Shown here one piece after another: positions 1 to 11,396 of a stretch of DNA of 64,000 nucleotides. The notes beneath the pieces were generated by a model. The model was given only the letters and a program-made list of their open reading frames with translations. It was not told the DNA's origin and searched no databases. The DNA lies in the NCBI GenBank assembly GCA_026636295.1, contig CP089463.1, positions 496,001-560,000 of the forward strand, given 5' to 3'. The stretch is from Medakamo hakoo. Lineage: Eukaryota > Chlorophyta > Trebouxiophyceae > Coccomyxaceae. The translations under genes and the position numbers were made by a program. The stretch's first letter is position 1; the number at the start of each line of letters is the position of its first letter.

Positions 1-684
1 CGTTCAGGTAGGCGGGCACCTCGGACGGGTCCAGCAGGCCGCCGGGCAGGTACAGCTTGCGGTCCGGGCCTGGTGGGAGTGGGGGAGGGGGAGGTGCGTG
101 AGCAGAGGCAGGCAGCGCCGTCGCGACCCTGAACAGTCTGGCGTTTGGGCCTCCGCGCGGAGGGCGCGGGAAGCGGGATTGGGCCGGCCAACCCATGGAC
201 AGGCAGGACATGATGTGACACGCCCGCGCCGGGGAGCTGAGGGCGGGACGAGGGCCGCAGGGCGCGGCGGCACGCGCGCACAGGCGGCCCCTCGCGCTCG
301 CTCGGCGCGGCGCGGTGGGATTGGCCAGCAGCCCGGGGCCGCGGCCGCTGGAGGAAGGCCGGCTTGGTCTTCTCCGTTTTGGGGCCTCCGCGCGGCAGGT
401 GCGACGCCCCTCAACCCCCAACGCCCGCCCACACAAACCGACGAGTCAACGCACCGTACCACTTGGACAGGGCGGCGTCGGCGGAGCCGCGGAAGTAGTT
501 GCCTGGAGTGGTTGAGAGGCGAGTGGGTGAGGGTCGGGCGTTCGGCCGCGCGTTTTTTTTTCGCCAGAGACCTTCACGAAACAAGCGCACCCTTGCCGCC
601 TTTCGAGGAGGTCGACGCGGCGGCCTTCTTGGCCGGGGCGGCCTTCTTGGCCATGGAGACGCGCAGGGACATGGTGACCGGCAT
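1..684 (-). CDS. LHCB5: Chlorophyll a/b-binding protein CP26, 5' part only (runs off the left edge)
   Basis: Minor antenna protein of photosystem II that links LHCII trimers to the core in the thylakoid membrane. Three exons are visible: 591-684, 455-502 and 69 to beyond position 1, with donors GTGCGC and GTGCGT; both introns are phase 1. The joined product starts at ATG 684 with a short basic, Ala/Lys-rich transit peptide (KKAAPAKKAAA). It then reads NYFRGSADAALSKWYGPDRK, followed by LYLPGGLLDPSEVPAYLNG. The WYGPDR...LP.GLLD.SE.P.YLNGE stretch is the N-terminal signature that separates CP26 from other Lhc proteins. No membrane helix lies inside the window, so CP26 rather than another Lhcb is inferred from about 25 residues. 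Intron 1 carries a 9-nt T run (553-561). Confidence 0.8.
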
Positions 685-919
685 GGTTGGTTGTTGTTTT
701 TGGTTTTGACGGGCGGAAGAGAATTTTGGTGTGGAGCGCGAGAGGGTGAAGCGGAGCAAGAGACATGAAGGGAGAACACGCCCTCCCTCAACCTGCGCCT
801 CATTCCATCTTCTCATTTCCGGCGCCGCTCAAACGGGCGGACCAACGGTTCTCATTTCTTTCTTACAAACACACGACGTCCTCAACTCTCTCTTCCCCCC
901 AACAATCACCCAAGTCTCA

Positions 920-3176
920 TCACACATTCGCCGTCGCACCGCCGCCAGCCTTGCGCAGCGCCGGCGGCCGCGCCGAAATCGTGACGTCCCCGAATGCAAC
1001 AGCCTGCTCCACGTCCACAAAGCCGCGCGTGCGTAGGACGAGCGTCTCGAAGAACCAGCGCGCGGCTTCCAAGCGGGACGTGCCCGCGGTCAGAGAGTTG
1101 AGGGAGACGGGCCGGGCGGGCGACGACGGTCCGCCGCGTCCAAACTCGGCCTGCAGCCGGCCCAGCACAAAGCGCGTGCGCTTTGTGAACGACGCGCGGT
1201 TGGCGCTCGCCGCCGCCGCGTCCGCCGACTCCGGACCTCCTTCCTCGTCGCCCTCGCCCTCGGGCGCTTCGCCCATGACGCCGGCCGAGACGGGCTGGGA
1301 ACCCGCACCACCGCCGGGCAGGGAGACGCCGAGGTCGTCGTCGTCATCCGACCAGCCACCGCCGCCGCCCCAGCCACCACCGCCGCCGTCGTCGTCGTCC
1401 GAAAACTCGGCCAGTGGAGGCAGCCCGTCGGGCGAGCCGCGGGCGGTGGGGTCGCCGACGATGCCGGCGCCGAGGGAGGGCGAGGCCGGGACGGGCGGCA
1501 GGCCGCCGTCCGCCCCGCCGCCCAGGGAGCGGCGGCGGCGCGCCGCCGCGGCTGCCGCGGCCGCCGCCGCAGCATACGGCCCGGCCGCCGCCGTGACCGC
1601 GTCAAACAGCTCGCCCGCCATGTACGGGGCGAACAGGGGTACGGCCAAGGGTCCCGCGGCCCGGCGGCGGGAGGTGGAGGCGGCCAGGGCGGGGATCGCC
1701 AGGTCGGCGACGGCCGCGCCCAGCGCGGCGGTCGCGTTGCTGTGCAAAGCAGCCAGGCCCGCGCCACCGCGGTCGCGCAGCAGTGGCGTCCGGTCTTCCA
1801 GCAAGGCCCGAATGGCGGGCCCGGCCAGCTGGGTGGCAGGGCGGCGGGTGGCCGGGTCGATGTCCAGGCGCGGGCGCTTCAGGCGGCGGGAGGAGGTCAG
1901 GGCGGACGGGGACGGCGGCACGCCCGGCAGGTGCACGCCACCGCCGCCCTCGCTCTCTTCCGGGCCCGCACCCCAGGCGTCGCCCAGGCCGCCACCGCCG
2001 CCGTCGTCGTCGTCGTCGGAGTAGTCGGGGCCGCCATCGCCGCCAAAATCGGGCGGCGCTTCCATCACTTCGTCGTCGAGTCCTCCGGCGGGTTTGGCGA
2101 GGCCGGCCGAGCCAGGCGTGCCGACGCCGGGCGCGGCAGCGCCGAAAAGCCCGCCAGCCGCGGCGGCGTCCGCCGCGGGTGCGGCACGCAAGGCTTCTGG
2201 GCCGGCACCCAGAGCGGCTTCCGCGGCGGCGCCGCCGGCGTCGAAGCGGTCGTCGTCGAGGAGGAGGGAGCCGCCGCCGCCAAACGACGTGCGCCCGCCG
2301 CCGCCTCCGTAAGTGAAGCCGCCGGGCGCGGCGGACGACGGCAGCAGCGTCGACACGTCTTCGGCCAGCAAGAAAGACGAGTCACCGCCTGTCAGGGAAA
2401 AGACGGCGGCGGACCCGCCCGCGCCCAGGCCGCCCAGCGAGAGCGAGGCTTGCAGGGCTTCCAGGCTCAGGCCGCCGCCGCCCCGGCCGGCGCCCGGCAG
2501 CGCCGCGAGCAGGGCGTCGCCGCCCGCGCCGCCGGCAGCAGCCAGCGCCGCCGCAGCGTACGCGCCCGCGTCTTCCTCACCGGCAGCGCCGCCCAGCGTG
2601 ATGGCGGCCAGGGCGGCCGTGTCGCCGTCGGCCGGCAGGTCGACGTCGCCGCCCGCGTCAAACGCCTGCTCGATCTTCACCAGGGCGTCGTTGCAGTCCT
2701 GGAACAGGTAGCCGACTTTGCGGGAGTAGATCTTGACGACGCCGAGGAGGAGCTGGCCGGAGAGGCGCAGGGCGAGCGGGGCCTCCGGGTTGATGATGGA
2801 GTCTGGGAGTGGGTGGGTGGGGACGGAGGGAGGGGAGGCCAGGTTGAGATGGGGGAAGGGGGCGGCGCGCCAGCTTGGGCGGCGACGCGTCGTGTGACGC
2901 CAAAACGCGACCACACGCCCGAGTTCCGGCGCCGGTGGGCTTCTACTGTGCCACGCTGCCGGCGTGGAGGGCGGGCTGTGCCGGCGTCTGCGCTGCCCGG
3001 GCGGCAGCGCGCGCGGGCAAACAACGCAAAAGGCATTGAAAAAACAACGCACCGACCGAGTCCGTGATACTCGTCTCAAACACCTGCGCCCGCTTCAGCC
3101 GCCGGTCTAAATGCGCCGCAATCCAAATGGTACCCAGAGGGCCCTTCTTGGCCAGGATCTGGGTGGAGTAGAACAT
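920..3176 (-). CDS. RAD21: Cohesin kleisin subunit RAD21/SCC1
   Basis: Kleisin subunit that closes the SMC1-SMC3 cohesin ring and is cut by separase at anaphase. Two exons, 3053-3176 and 920-2802, give 668 residues. The N-terminal kleisin domain is clear (MFYSTQILAKKGPLGTIWIA, then LDRRLKRAQVFETSI). The splice restores DSVDSIINPE, matching the conserved (V)DSIINPE of Rad21. The C-terminal winged helix reads EAARWFFETLVLRTRGFV. The middle is Gly/Ala/Asp-rich and disordered, as in most kleisins. One ExxR tetrapeptide (EFGR, near residue 620) could be a separase site, but this is weak. REC8 cannot be fully excluded; the DSIINPE junction and length favour the mitotic form. The start shares a 327-bp intergenic region with POLD2. 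Confidence 0.9.
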
Positions 3177-3503
3177 GGGTGGGCGGTGGCGGAGGCGCGC
3201 GCCTTTTCTTCAAGAACGGATGCGACTGTTTGAAGCTGGGGCAGACAAATGCCCGTGCCGCGGCCTCGCGCGGCGCGCTGTTGAGCGCAACGCCCGGCTT
3301 GGCGAGGGAAGGGAGGCACCTGCGCCCCGGCGCGAGAGGAGAGAGGTGGAGAGGTGCTCGTCGGCGCACGTGGCTCGCGCCCGCAGCGAGGGAGTGAGCA
3401 CGCGCCCAGCCACAAAGGCCGGTTTGAGCGCCGAGGGAGTGGGCGCGCTGCCACTCTCTCCTTTTCTTTTTTTCCGCCCGTCCACAACAACTCCCGCCAA
3501 ACC
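3177..3503. promoter_or_regulatory. Divergent RAD21/POLD2 intergenic region
   Basis: 327 bp separate the ATGs of RAD21 (minus) and POLD2 (plus), so both genes must take their proximal promoter and 5' UTR from here. No TATA box is visible. The stretch is GC-rich with several short GCGC palindromes, pyrimidine tracts near the POLD2 end, and an E2F-like site next to the POLD2 start. Both products act in S phase, so co-regulation is plausible but inferred. Confidence 0.6.
3493..3501 (-). promoter_or_regulatory. E2F-like element
   Basis: On the minus strand the sequence is TTTGGCGGG, which fits the plant and animal E2F consensus TTTSSCGSS. It ends 2 bp before the POLD2 ATG, so it may lie in the 5' UTR. 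E2F sites near replication genes are well known in green plants; function here is inferred from the match and gene identity only. Confidence 0.4.
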
Positions 3504-5271
3504 ATGCTCGGCGTGGAAGGCCCGCCCCAGGGGTGCGTGGACCCCATCGTACTCACACACGCGTGCAACGCGCCGCTGGCAGCCGTGGCGCGCTCTCCTC
3601 TCCCATCTTCTCACTCCCTTCGAAAACGCGCTCCCATCAAAAAAACAGCACGCTCCCGCCGCCCGAACTACTGGGCCCGCCGCCCGCCGGCGCGAGCGGG
3701 GACGCCCCGCTGCCGCGCGCGACAGCCGAGTACACCAACCTGGACGACCGGTTCCGGCTCAAGGTGAGTGGGGAGAGGGACAAGTTTGTGCTCGGTGCGC
3801 ATTCGTTTTCGCGACCTCGACCGCTCAACCTGCCCATCCGTCCCCGCCTCCACACACACAACACACGCAGTCCCGCACCTACGGCGACCAGTACGCGGCC
3901 ACCTACTTCTGCCGGCTGGCCGTCATGACCCCCGCCCTCAAAGCCCGCGTCGCGGACGCCTGGCCCGGCGTGCGCCTGGTGTCCGTCCTGGACCTGCCAG
4001 AGGGCGAGGAGGTCGCCCTGATCGGCACGCTGTACAAGGAGCAGCCCCTCAAGCCGTCGGCCCTGGACGAATTCGTGGCCAACCAGCCTGGTGGCACGGG
4101 GCGTGGGACGGGCGCACCGGGAGCCGGGGCGGGGTCGTCCGGGTCCGGCACGGGCGGCGCGGCGGCGCCCGGCGCCGGGCTGGAAGCTCTGATCGGCGTC
4201 CCACGCCTGGCCGGCGACGGCGACTCACTCGTCCTCGAAGACGCCGGGGCCCGCGTCGCGCTCACGGGCTTGGACCCGGGCCCGCTCGTCACGGGCGTCG
4301 TCGCCGCCTTGCGCGGCCGGGTGGGCGCGACCGGCGAGTTTGAAGTGGCGGCCGCGCTCTTCCGCGGGCCGGGCGGGGGCGGGCCGCCGCCCCGCCCCAC
4401 CCCGCCGCCGCCGCCGCCGCCCGCCGGCGACGCGTACGTCGCCCTGCTGTCCGGCCTGGGCATGGGCGATGCGGCCGGCATGGCCGCACCCCGCGCGGCG
4501 CTGGCCGTGGACCTGCTGGCGGGCATGGCCGGCTGTGGGCCCGACGCCCGGCTCTGGTCGCGCGTCGCGCGCGCGGTCGTCGCCGGCGGCCTCGTCCGCT
4601 CCTCCGACGGCCTCGCCGCCGTCCGCGCGTCCGCGGCGGCCGGCCACCCCGACGCGGCCGCCACCGCCCGCGCGGCGCTGGCCCCCCTCCGCGACGCCGA
4701 CGCGGCGGTGGCGGCGGCGGTCGCGGGCCTGCCCGTGGACGTCATGCCGGGGGCGCCCGACCCGACCAACGCGGCGCTGCCGCAACAGCCCCTGCACGCC
4801 TGCCTGCTGCCGGGCGCGGCGGGCTTTGGGCCGTCCGCCTGCGTGCGCGCCACCAACCCGCACGAGTTCGAGTGCGGCGGCGTGCGCTTCCTGGGGTCGT
4901 CGGGCCAAAACGTGGCGGACGTGTGTCGGTACTCGACCGTCCCCTCCCGCACCGCGGCGCTGGAGTCCCTCCTCGCCTGGGGCCACCTCGCGCCCACCGC
5001 GCCCGACACCCTGCCGGCCTACCCGTTCAAGGAGTCCGACCCCTTTGTCATGTCCGGCCCGCCGCACGTGTTTTTCGCGGGCGGGGCCCCCGCCTTCGAG
5101 ACGGCGGTCGTGGAGGTGGAGTGCGTCGGCGGGGCTGAGGGGGGGTCTGGCGCGCCGTCCAAACGCCCCGTCCGCCTCGTCAGCGTGCCTGAATTCGCGT
5201 CCACGGGCGTCATCGTCCTGGTCAACCTGCGGACGCTGGAGTGCCACTGCGTGCGCGTGGACGTGGGGTGA
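3504..5271 (+). CDS. POLD2: DNA polymerase delta small subunit (B subunit)
   Basis: Second subunit of replicative polymerase delta; it bridges the catalytic subunit to the other accessory subunits in the nucleus. Three exons: 3504-3532, 3649-3763 and 3871-5271, giving 514 residues. The 29-nt first exon encodes MLGVEGPPQ plus two bases. The OB-domain region has YTNLDDRFRLK and YGDQYAATYFCRLA, with GTLYKEQPLKPS matching the family block. The inactive phosphoesterase domain ends with FLGSSGQNVADVCRYS, HLAPTAPDTLPAYPF and PHVFFAGGAPAFE, then VLVNLRTLEC, all diagnostic of POLD2. It is slightly longer than the human protein because of Gly/Ala/Pro insertions around residues 125-145 and 220-235. It lies tail to tail with XRN2, with 92 bp between stop codons. 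Confidence 0.95.
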
Positions 5272-5363
5272 AGGGAGGGAGGAGGAGAGGTGGGACGTGG
5301 GTGCGTGCAAAAGAAGAAGACAGCACAGGGGGATGGAAACCACACGCTCTCGTCTCTCGTCTC

Positions 5364-8300
5364 TCACCGCCGCCCACCGCCGCCGCCGCCGCCCAGGGGC
5401 GCGTACGGGTTGCCGCCGCCGCCGCGGTCCCGGTCGCCGCGCTGCTGCTGGTGAGGAGGCGGCGGGCCCCAGCCCTGCTGCTGGTAGTGCGGCGGCGGGG
5501 GGCCTCCACCCCAGCCCGGCGGCGGGGGGCCGCCCGGATGGTACGGCGGCGGCGGGCCGCCGCCAGGGCCGCCGCCGCCGTACATGCCGGGCGGCGCGGC
5601 AAAGCCGCCAAAGTAGCCGGGGGGTGGGGGCCCACCATAGCCGGCCTGGCCTGGCGGCGCGAGGCCCGGAAACGGGTGGTGGCCGGGCGGCGGCGGGCCG
5701 CCCCACCCGGGCGGCGGTGGCCCACCCCACCCGGGGCCGGGCGGGCCGCCGCCGCGCCCGCCGTGCTGCGCCTGCGCCCACCCCGGCGGCATGCCGTACC
5801 CGGCCCCACGCGCCTGCCACCCAGGCGGCCCCCGCCCGCCAGGCCCCCCACCGCCCGGCCCGCCGCGCCGGTCTTCGTGCCATAGCGGCTTGGGCGGCGG
5901 CAGGTCGGCCTCCGTCACGACCGGCGGGTCGACCGCCTGGCCTTCCAACGGCCGGCACACGTGCCTGTGGCCCGGGCGCGGTGGCGGGAGCCTGTACCGG
6001 GCCGCGACGACGGCATTGGGCGCGACGGGCTCGCCCATGCCCGGCAGCGGCGGCGGCATGGAGGACGGGCAGGCCGTGCCGTACGGCGCGAGCAACAGGC
6101 CGCCCAGGCCGCCGGTGAGGGACGCGTCGATCGCCCGCCCCTCGTCCGTCGCGGCGGCTTTCGCGCCCTCGTCCGCTCCGGCCGCCGCGTCCGCCAGTTC
6201 AAAGGCGTCCGGGGCCAGCGGGTGGGACGTCGCCATGAACAGGAGCTCGTCCCGGCGCCCGTTGCGCGCCGCCTCCTCGGGGTCGAGCTCCTTTTCGAGG
6301 GGGGCGGTCGCGGCCAGCAGGCGCCGCTCGTCGATGAACGGCAGCAGCGCCACGCCCTGCCACGCAAAGCGTTTGCCATTCATGTCCACCTCGAAATCGC
6401 GTGGGTAGAAGTCGGCGATGGCCGAGTCCGTGGCGAAGAGGGGCTGGTACGGCGCCGGCAGGGCGTGGGCGGACGCGGCGGGGAGCACGCCCATCAGCTG
6501 GTTGAACGGCGCAAAGGGTTCGCCCAGGTCGAAGGCCACGTCGATGGCCGGCAAGTTGACCAGGTCGGACGCAAAGGGCGCGTAATGGTACGGGTAAAAC
6601 CACGTCCAGGACGCGACGCCGGCGTAGTAGTACTTGAGCACCCAGGCCAGGCCGCGGACGTAGGCGACGACCATGTCGCGCGTTTCGCGCGCTTGGTCGG
6701 GCCCCTCGGGCAGGCCGAGCTTTTCGGTGTAGTACCGCGCCTTCCAGCCCGGCTCCCCCAGGCGGATGCGCCCTTCGTGCACAATCATCTCGTCGAACCG
6801 GTCGGCCGATTCTTTTAAGCGGTCCTTCATGGCGGTTTCCAGGCGGTCGGCGGCAGCGGCGGCGGCGGCCGCTGCGCCGGCCTCTGCTTCCGCCGCCGCC
6901 GCAGCGGCCGCTTTTGCTTTGGCCGCCGCCGCCCGGGCCGCCGCCGCGACGGGCGGCTCGTCCGCTTCGTCGTCGTCCGTCACGACGTAGTCGTCTTCAT
7001 CGTCGTCGTCCGCACCGCCGTCAGTGCCGCCGCCCTCGGACTTGGCCGACCCGCCCGACCGCGACCTTTTCAGGCGCGGGGTGGGTCGTTCGTCTCCTTC
7101 CCCTTCTCCTTTCGCCGCCTCCGCCGCCGCGGGCGCCTCCTCGCCCTTGGGCTTGAGCGCGGACCAAAACTCGGCGGCCGTCGCGACCGCGTCGGCGGGC
7201 GTCTTGGTGTTGGCGTCGCCTTTGACGGGCTCGCCCGCCTCGCCTTTACGGCGTTTGGCCGTTTCGTCGGCCGGCTCACCCCCCGCCGCGGCCGCGGCAG
7301 CAGCAGCTTCGCCGCCCCGCTTGGCGCCCGCCAGCATGCGTTCTTTTAACAAGGCGGCCGCCGACTTGTTGGACATGGCAGGCGGGCCGCCCAGGCCGGG
7401 CGGGAGCGGGCCTGGCGGCGCGCCCAGGCCGGGCGGCAGGGCAAACGCGGGCGCGCCGGGCGCGGGCCGCCCGCCCAGGCCGGGCGGCGGGCCACCGCCC
7501 GGCGCGCCCGCGACCGTGAACGCCGGCGGCCCGCCGCCGCCACCAAACCGGGGTCCAGACGCCGTGCCACGACCCACAGGCGCGACCAGGGACGCCATGT
7601 AGTCCGCGGCCGGCGCGGCGGCCGTCCATTTCCCGGGGCCGCGCACGGCTTTGCCACCGCCACCGCCGCCGCCTTTCGCTTTCAGCTCCTTTTCGGCTTC
7701 CGCCGCGGCTTTCAGCTGCTTGTCCCGCTCCCGGCGCGCTTTGTCCCGGGCCAGCATGCGCGCCCTCTTGGAAAAAATGGCGTCTTCAAAGCCGCCAATG
7801 ACGCGGATGAAGTGTTCGACGCGCGCCAGGTCCAGGTCCTCGCCGTCGACGAGGTAGCCCATGGCCGGCGCCTCCTTCTTGTAGACGGCCATAAGCAGCT
7901 CGATCGCGCCCTCCCGGATCTCCAGCGTCGGCATGTGCGGCAGGAAGTCGTTGCCGACGAAGAAGCACATGAACACGAAGTCGTCCAGGACGCGCTCCGG
8001 GTCGAACGGCGTGGGCGACCCGGGCGGGAACGCGAATTCCAGCTGGAGGTACTCGCGCAGGACGCCGACCAGAAGGAATTGGTAGGGTTTGAGGCCCGCC
8101 GCAGCCGCGCCCGCCGACGCGGCGTCGTTGGAGGTGGAGGCGTCCACGCCCCCCGACCCGCGGCGGGCGGCTTCGGCCATGGTCTCCGCGAGCGTGGGCG
8201 GGCCGTTGCCGGCGTGCCCTCCCCGCCCGCCGCCGCGACCGCGCTGGTTCTGGGCATTTTGCTGCTGGTCGGTGGGGAACACGACTTCGCGCAGGATGGC

Positions 8301-9220
8301 GAACCGGGGCTCGTGCGTGGCCAGGGCCAGCATGATCAGGTCCGCGTCCAGGCCGTACAGGCAGTGCCGCGTGTTTGGGTTCCACCCCGGCCGCCCGCGC
8401 TGCTCCCGGATGTACGCCATGATCTTGTGCTCGCCCTCGCCGGGGACGTTGGCGTCGGACAGCAGGACGGTGATGCCCCGCCACCCCGGGTCGCCGTTCA
8501 GCCGGGCGTGGGCGTAGTACTGGAGCGCGAGCGACACGCGGTGCATGAAGGGCGTCCCCGGCGTGATGGTGTTGGAGTCGAAGGTCTCCGACTTGGGGCC
8601 GGCGGCCTCGCCGTCCGGGCCGCCCGGCAGCACGATGCCCTGGCGCTTGAATTCGGCGCGCAGGCGGGCTTCCTCCTCGGCCCGCTCCGCCGCGTCTTGC
8701 GCGGCCCGGAACCGGCGCGAGCGCTGCTGGTTCATTTTGGCGCGGGGCGCGACGCCGTCGATGGCCATGTACAGCAGCTTGCGCGGGCGGACGATCGCAA
8801 ACAGGCGGTCGATGTAATCAAACATGGTCGTGAACACCTCCGCCTCCGTCGTGGGCGGGGGCCGGTCTTCCGGGTGGAAGCAGGGGTGGATGATCCCGTT
8901 CATGTCCAGGTACAGGTTGTCGAACTCCACGCCGTTGGGGTTGGGGGCCGACGTGTCGACGGGGATGGTGACGCCGTCCACGGTGCGGGCCGGCGTCTCG
9001 ATGCAGTCCTGGATGATGAGCGGGTAGCTGTTTTGGTTGTGTTTTTGATGTGGGGCGGGTGGCGGAGTGAGGGAGGGCGCGAGGTTGCGGCGTGCTGGCC
9101 GCCGGCAAGGGGGCGCGGGGAGAGGACGTGCGGCGGCGCACCCATTCCCTCCCTCCCTCCCACACACATAGACACAACGCACCGCTGGCTCAGCCACCGG
9201 TAGAAGGCTGGCACGCCCAT
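5364..9220 (-). CDS. XRN2: Nuclear 5'-3' exoribonuclease XRN2/Rat1
   Basis: Processive 5'-3' exonuclease for rRNA trimming and transcription termination. A 38-nt first exon (9183-9220) encodes MGVPAFYRWLSQ; exon 2 (5364-9027) carries the rest, 1,233 residues in all. Catalytic acidic residues are present in NLYLDMNGIIHPC, AIDGVAP, PGEGEHKI and GLDADLI, so the enzyme should be active. The XRN2 tower/helical part continues to about residue 900. Basic stretches (KRRKGEAGEPVKGD, PRLKRSRSGGSAKS) look like nuclear signals and favour XRN2 over cytosolic XRN1. The zinc knuckle often found after REVVFP in plant and animal XRN2 is missing; a Gln/Gly/Arg stretch replaces it. The C-terminal 200 residues are Gly/Pro/Tyr-rich and disordered. 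The 155-bp intron has donor GTGCGT. Confidence 0.93.
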
Positions 9221-9536
9221 GGCGGGCTAGGCTGGTGTGCGGGCAGCTGGGCGCACGCCGACAAATGCGGAACGGCGGCCGATGCCGTGCGATAAACACC
9301 CGCGGCACGCGTTGCGCGCCGAACTCGACCTGCGCCCACGGCGGCGCGTGGAGGCCGGTGCCAGGCGCGGAGTGGCACTGGCGGGGTGTGTGTGCGCGGG
9401 GCGAGGCGCGCGTGTTTGTGTGCGGTCCCCACACGGTAAAGAATGAGAGTGAAGAGACGGCGACGAGCGCGCTGGCCGACATGCTCTCCTCTCCTCTCCT
9501 CTCTCCCTTGTTTTCCCCGCTCCTACAGCGCCCGTC

Positions 9537-9577
<41 letters not shown>

Positions 9578-9727
9578 GCCCAACACAGTCTAGCTCTCCC
9601 GGACAAGAACGCCCACTCCCACACAAGCAGCTCCAAAGCGGCACTGACCTTTGTTGACGGCTCCACACACGCACGCACACAAAAAAAAAGCACACCACCA
9701 ACCCTCTCTCCATCCATTTTTTTTTGC
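9221..9727. other. Intergenic region between XRN2 start and G6PDH stop
   Basis: 507 bp with no supportable gene. From the XRN2 side it holds the XRN2 promoter, then a CT-rich tract (about 9484-9507), a dinucleotide repeat (9540-9575) and A/T runs (9681-9689, 9718-9724) just after the G6PDH stop on its own strand. These last elements probably belong to the G6PDH 3' UTR. Confidence 0.6.
9540..9575. repeat. (CA)18 dinucleotide repeat
   Basis: Uninterrupted CA repeat on the plus strand. Read on the strand of the flanking G6PDH gene it is a TG repeat about 150 nt after the stop codon, the same orientation and place as the TG repeats after SRRM1 and after the AT-hook gene. Confidence 0.95.
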
Positions 9728-11396
9728 TTATTCGTCTTCGTGGTCGCCCCACCGCACGCCGTACTTGGCCGCCAGGTAGTGCGCGCCCAACGGCCCCCTG
9801 CTCCCGTACGGGTACAGCTCCGGCGCCACGCCCCGGGCGTCTAGCTCCTTGAGCAGCGGCGTGAAGAGCGCCCACGCGGCCTCCAGCTCGTCCGCGCGGA
9901 TGAACAGGCGCTTGTCGCCGTTGATCACGTCCAGCAGGAGCCGCTCGTACGCGTCCGGCAGGGCGGCGTCCGCGTACCGGGCCTTGTACGTCAGGTCCAG
10001 GCGGGACGTGTCCAGCCGCAGGCCCAGGCCGGGCACCTTGTTCGCGACTTTCAGGTAGATCGCTTCGTCGGGCTGGATGCGGATGACGAGCTCGTTGGCC
10101 GCCCGGTCCGCGGGCGACCCGCCCGGCCCCGCCGCCCCGCCGCCCAGCTTGTCCCTGTACAAGTTGCCGGGCACGTGCCGGAACTGGACCCGGATTTCGG
10201 CGGACCGGGCGGCGAGCGCCTTGCCCGCCTTGAGCAGGAAGGGCACGCCGTCCCAGCGCGGGTTGTTGATGAACACGGCGACGGCCGCAAACGTCGGGCA
10301 CAGCGAGCCGGCGGGCACGGTCGGGTCGTCCAGGTAGCCCGGGAGGGCGGCGCGCCCCGCGGCGGCGGGCCGGCCGCGGTACTGGCCCACGACGACATCC
10401 TCCAGCGCCACGGGGCGCATGGACCGCAGGACTTTCACCTTTTCATTGCGGATGTCTTCGGCCGCCAGCGAGACGGGCGGCTCCATCGCAAAGAGCGCCA
10501 GGATTTGGAGGAGGTGGTTTTGGATGACGTCCCGGATGATGCCGTACCCGTCAAAGTAACCGCCCCGCCCCTCCGTGCCGAAATCCTCGGAAAAGATGAC
10601 TTGGACGTTGCGGATGTACTGGCGGGACCAGAGCGGCTCAAACACCAGGTTCGCAAAGCGCAGGACCGTCAGGTTTTCGATCAGTTCCTTGCCCAGGTAG
10701 TGGTCGATCCGGTACGTGTCGTCCTCCGACAGGTGGGCGCCCAGCTCTTCGTTCAGCGCCCTGAAGGACTCGGAGTCGCGGCCGAACGGTTTTTCGACGA
10801 TGACGCGCGTCCAGCCGGGCGACGGGGCGGACGCGGCGGACGTGGCGGCCGCGGCGGCGGCCGTGAAGACTGACGGCGGAATGGACAGGTAAAACATGCG
10901 GTCGGCGCGTTTGAACCCCGCTTCCGCTTGCCGGCACCGGGCGTCCAGGGCCGAAAAGTCAGCCTCCGACCCGTACTGGCCCGGCTGGTAAAAGCACCGG
11001 TCCAAAAAGGCTTCCATCGCTTCGCCGCACCGCGCGCCCGCCGCGACGCGGCAGGTGAGCGCGCCCCCGATGCTCTTCCGGAACGCCTCATCCGTCAGCT
11101 CCGACCGCGCGTACCCGAAGATTTGAAAGTTGGGCGGCAGGTGACCCTCATAGTACAGGGCGAAGAGCGCGGGGTAGATTTTCTTGCGGGCCAGGTCGCC
11201 CGACGCGCCGACGACGACGACGGTCAGGGAGGACGACGCCCAGTCCGTGCGCGGGGCGAGGCCATACGTCCGGCAGTCGCCGGGCGAGGGGGACGGGGAC
11301 GACGGCGCCGAGCTGGACGGCGGCGATGGACTCGTCGCGGCGGCGTGCGTTGGCGTGGCGGCAGGGGGTGGGAGTGGCGGGCGGGCCGGGACGCGG
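9728..11396 (-). CDS. G6PD: Glucose-6-phosphate 1-dehydrogenase, plastid type (5' exon not resolved)
   Basis: Converts glucose-6-phosphate to 6-phosphogluconolactone and makes NADPH, the first step of the oxidative pentose-phosphate pathway. The main exon carries the NADP-binding motif [10 protein letters not shown], the substrate/active-site motif [16 protein letters not shown] and a complete C-terminal domain ending [32 protein letters not shown] and the [10 protein letters not shown] and ...[10 protein letters not shown] blocks are of the plastid isoform class. The frame stays open upstream as an Ala/Pro/Ser-rich transit-like stretch but has no ATG before it would enter SEH1, so at least one further 5' exon must exist, probably within 11480-11750. 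The acceptor at 11397-11398 is my best guess for the start of this exon. The stop is certain, the start is not. Confidence 0.88.

Noticed and set aside
765-2024. Long plus-strand ORF (419 codons) opposite RAD21
   Set aside because: It mirrors the RAD21 exon; strong GC bias at third positions leaves antisense frames open. Composition is Pro/Arg/Ser low complexity with no conserved block.
4225-5958. 577-codon minus-strand ORF spanning POLD2 and the XRN2 end
   Set aside because: Crosses two well-supported genes in the wrong frame or strand; no homology.
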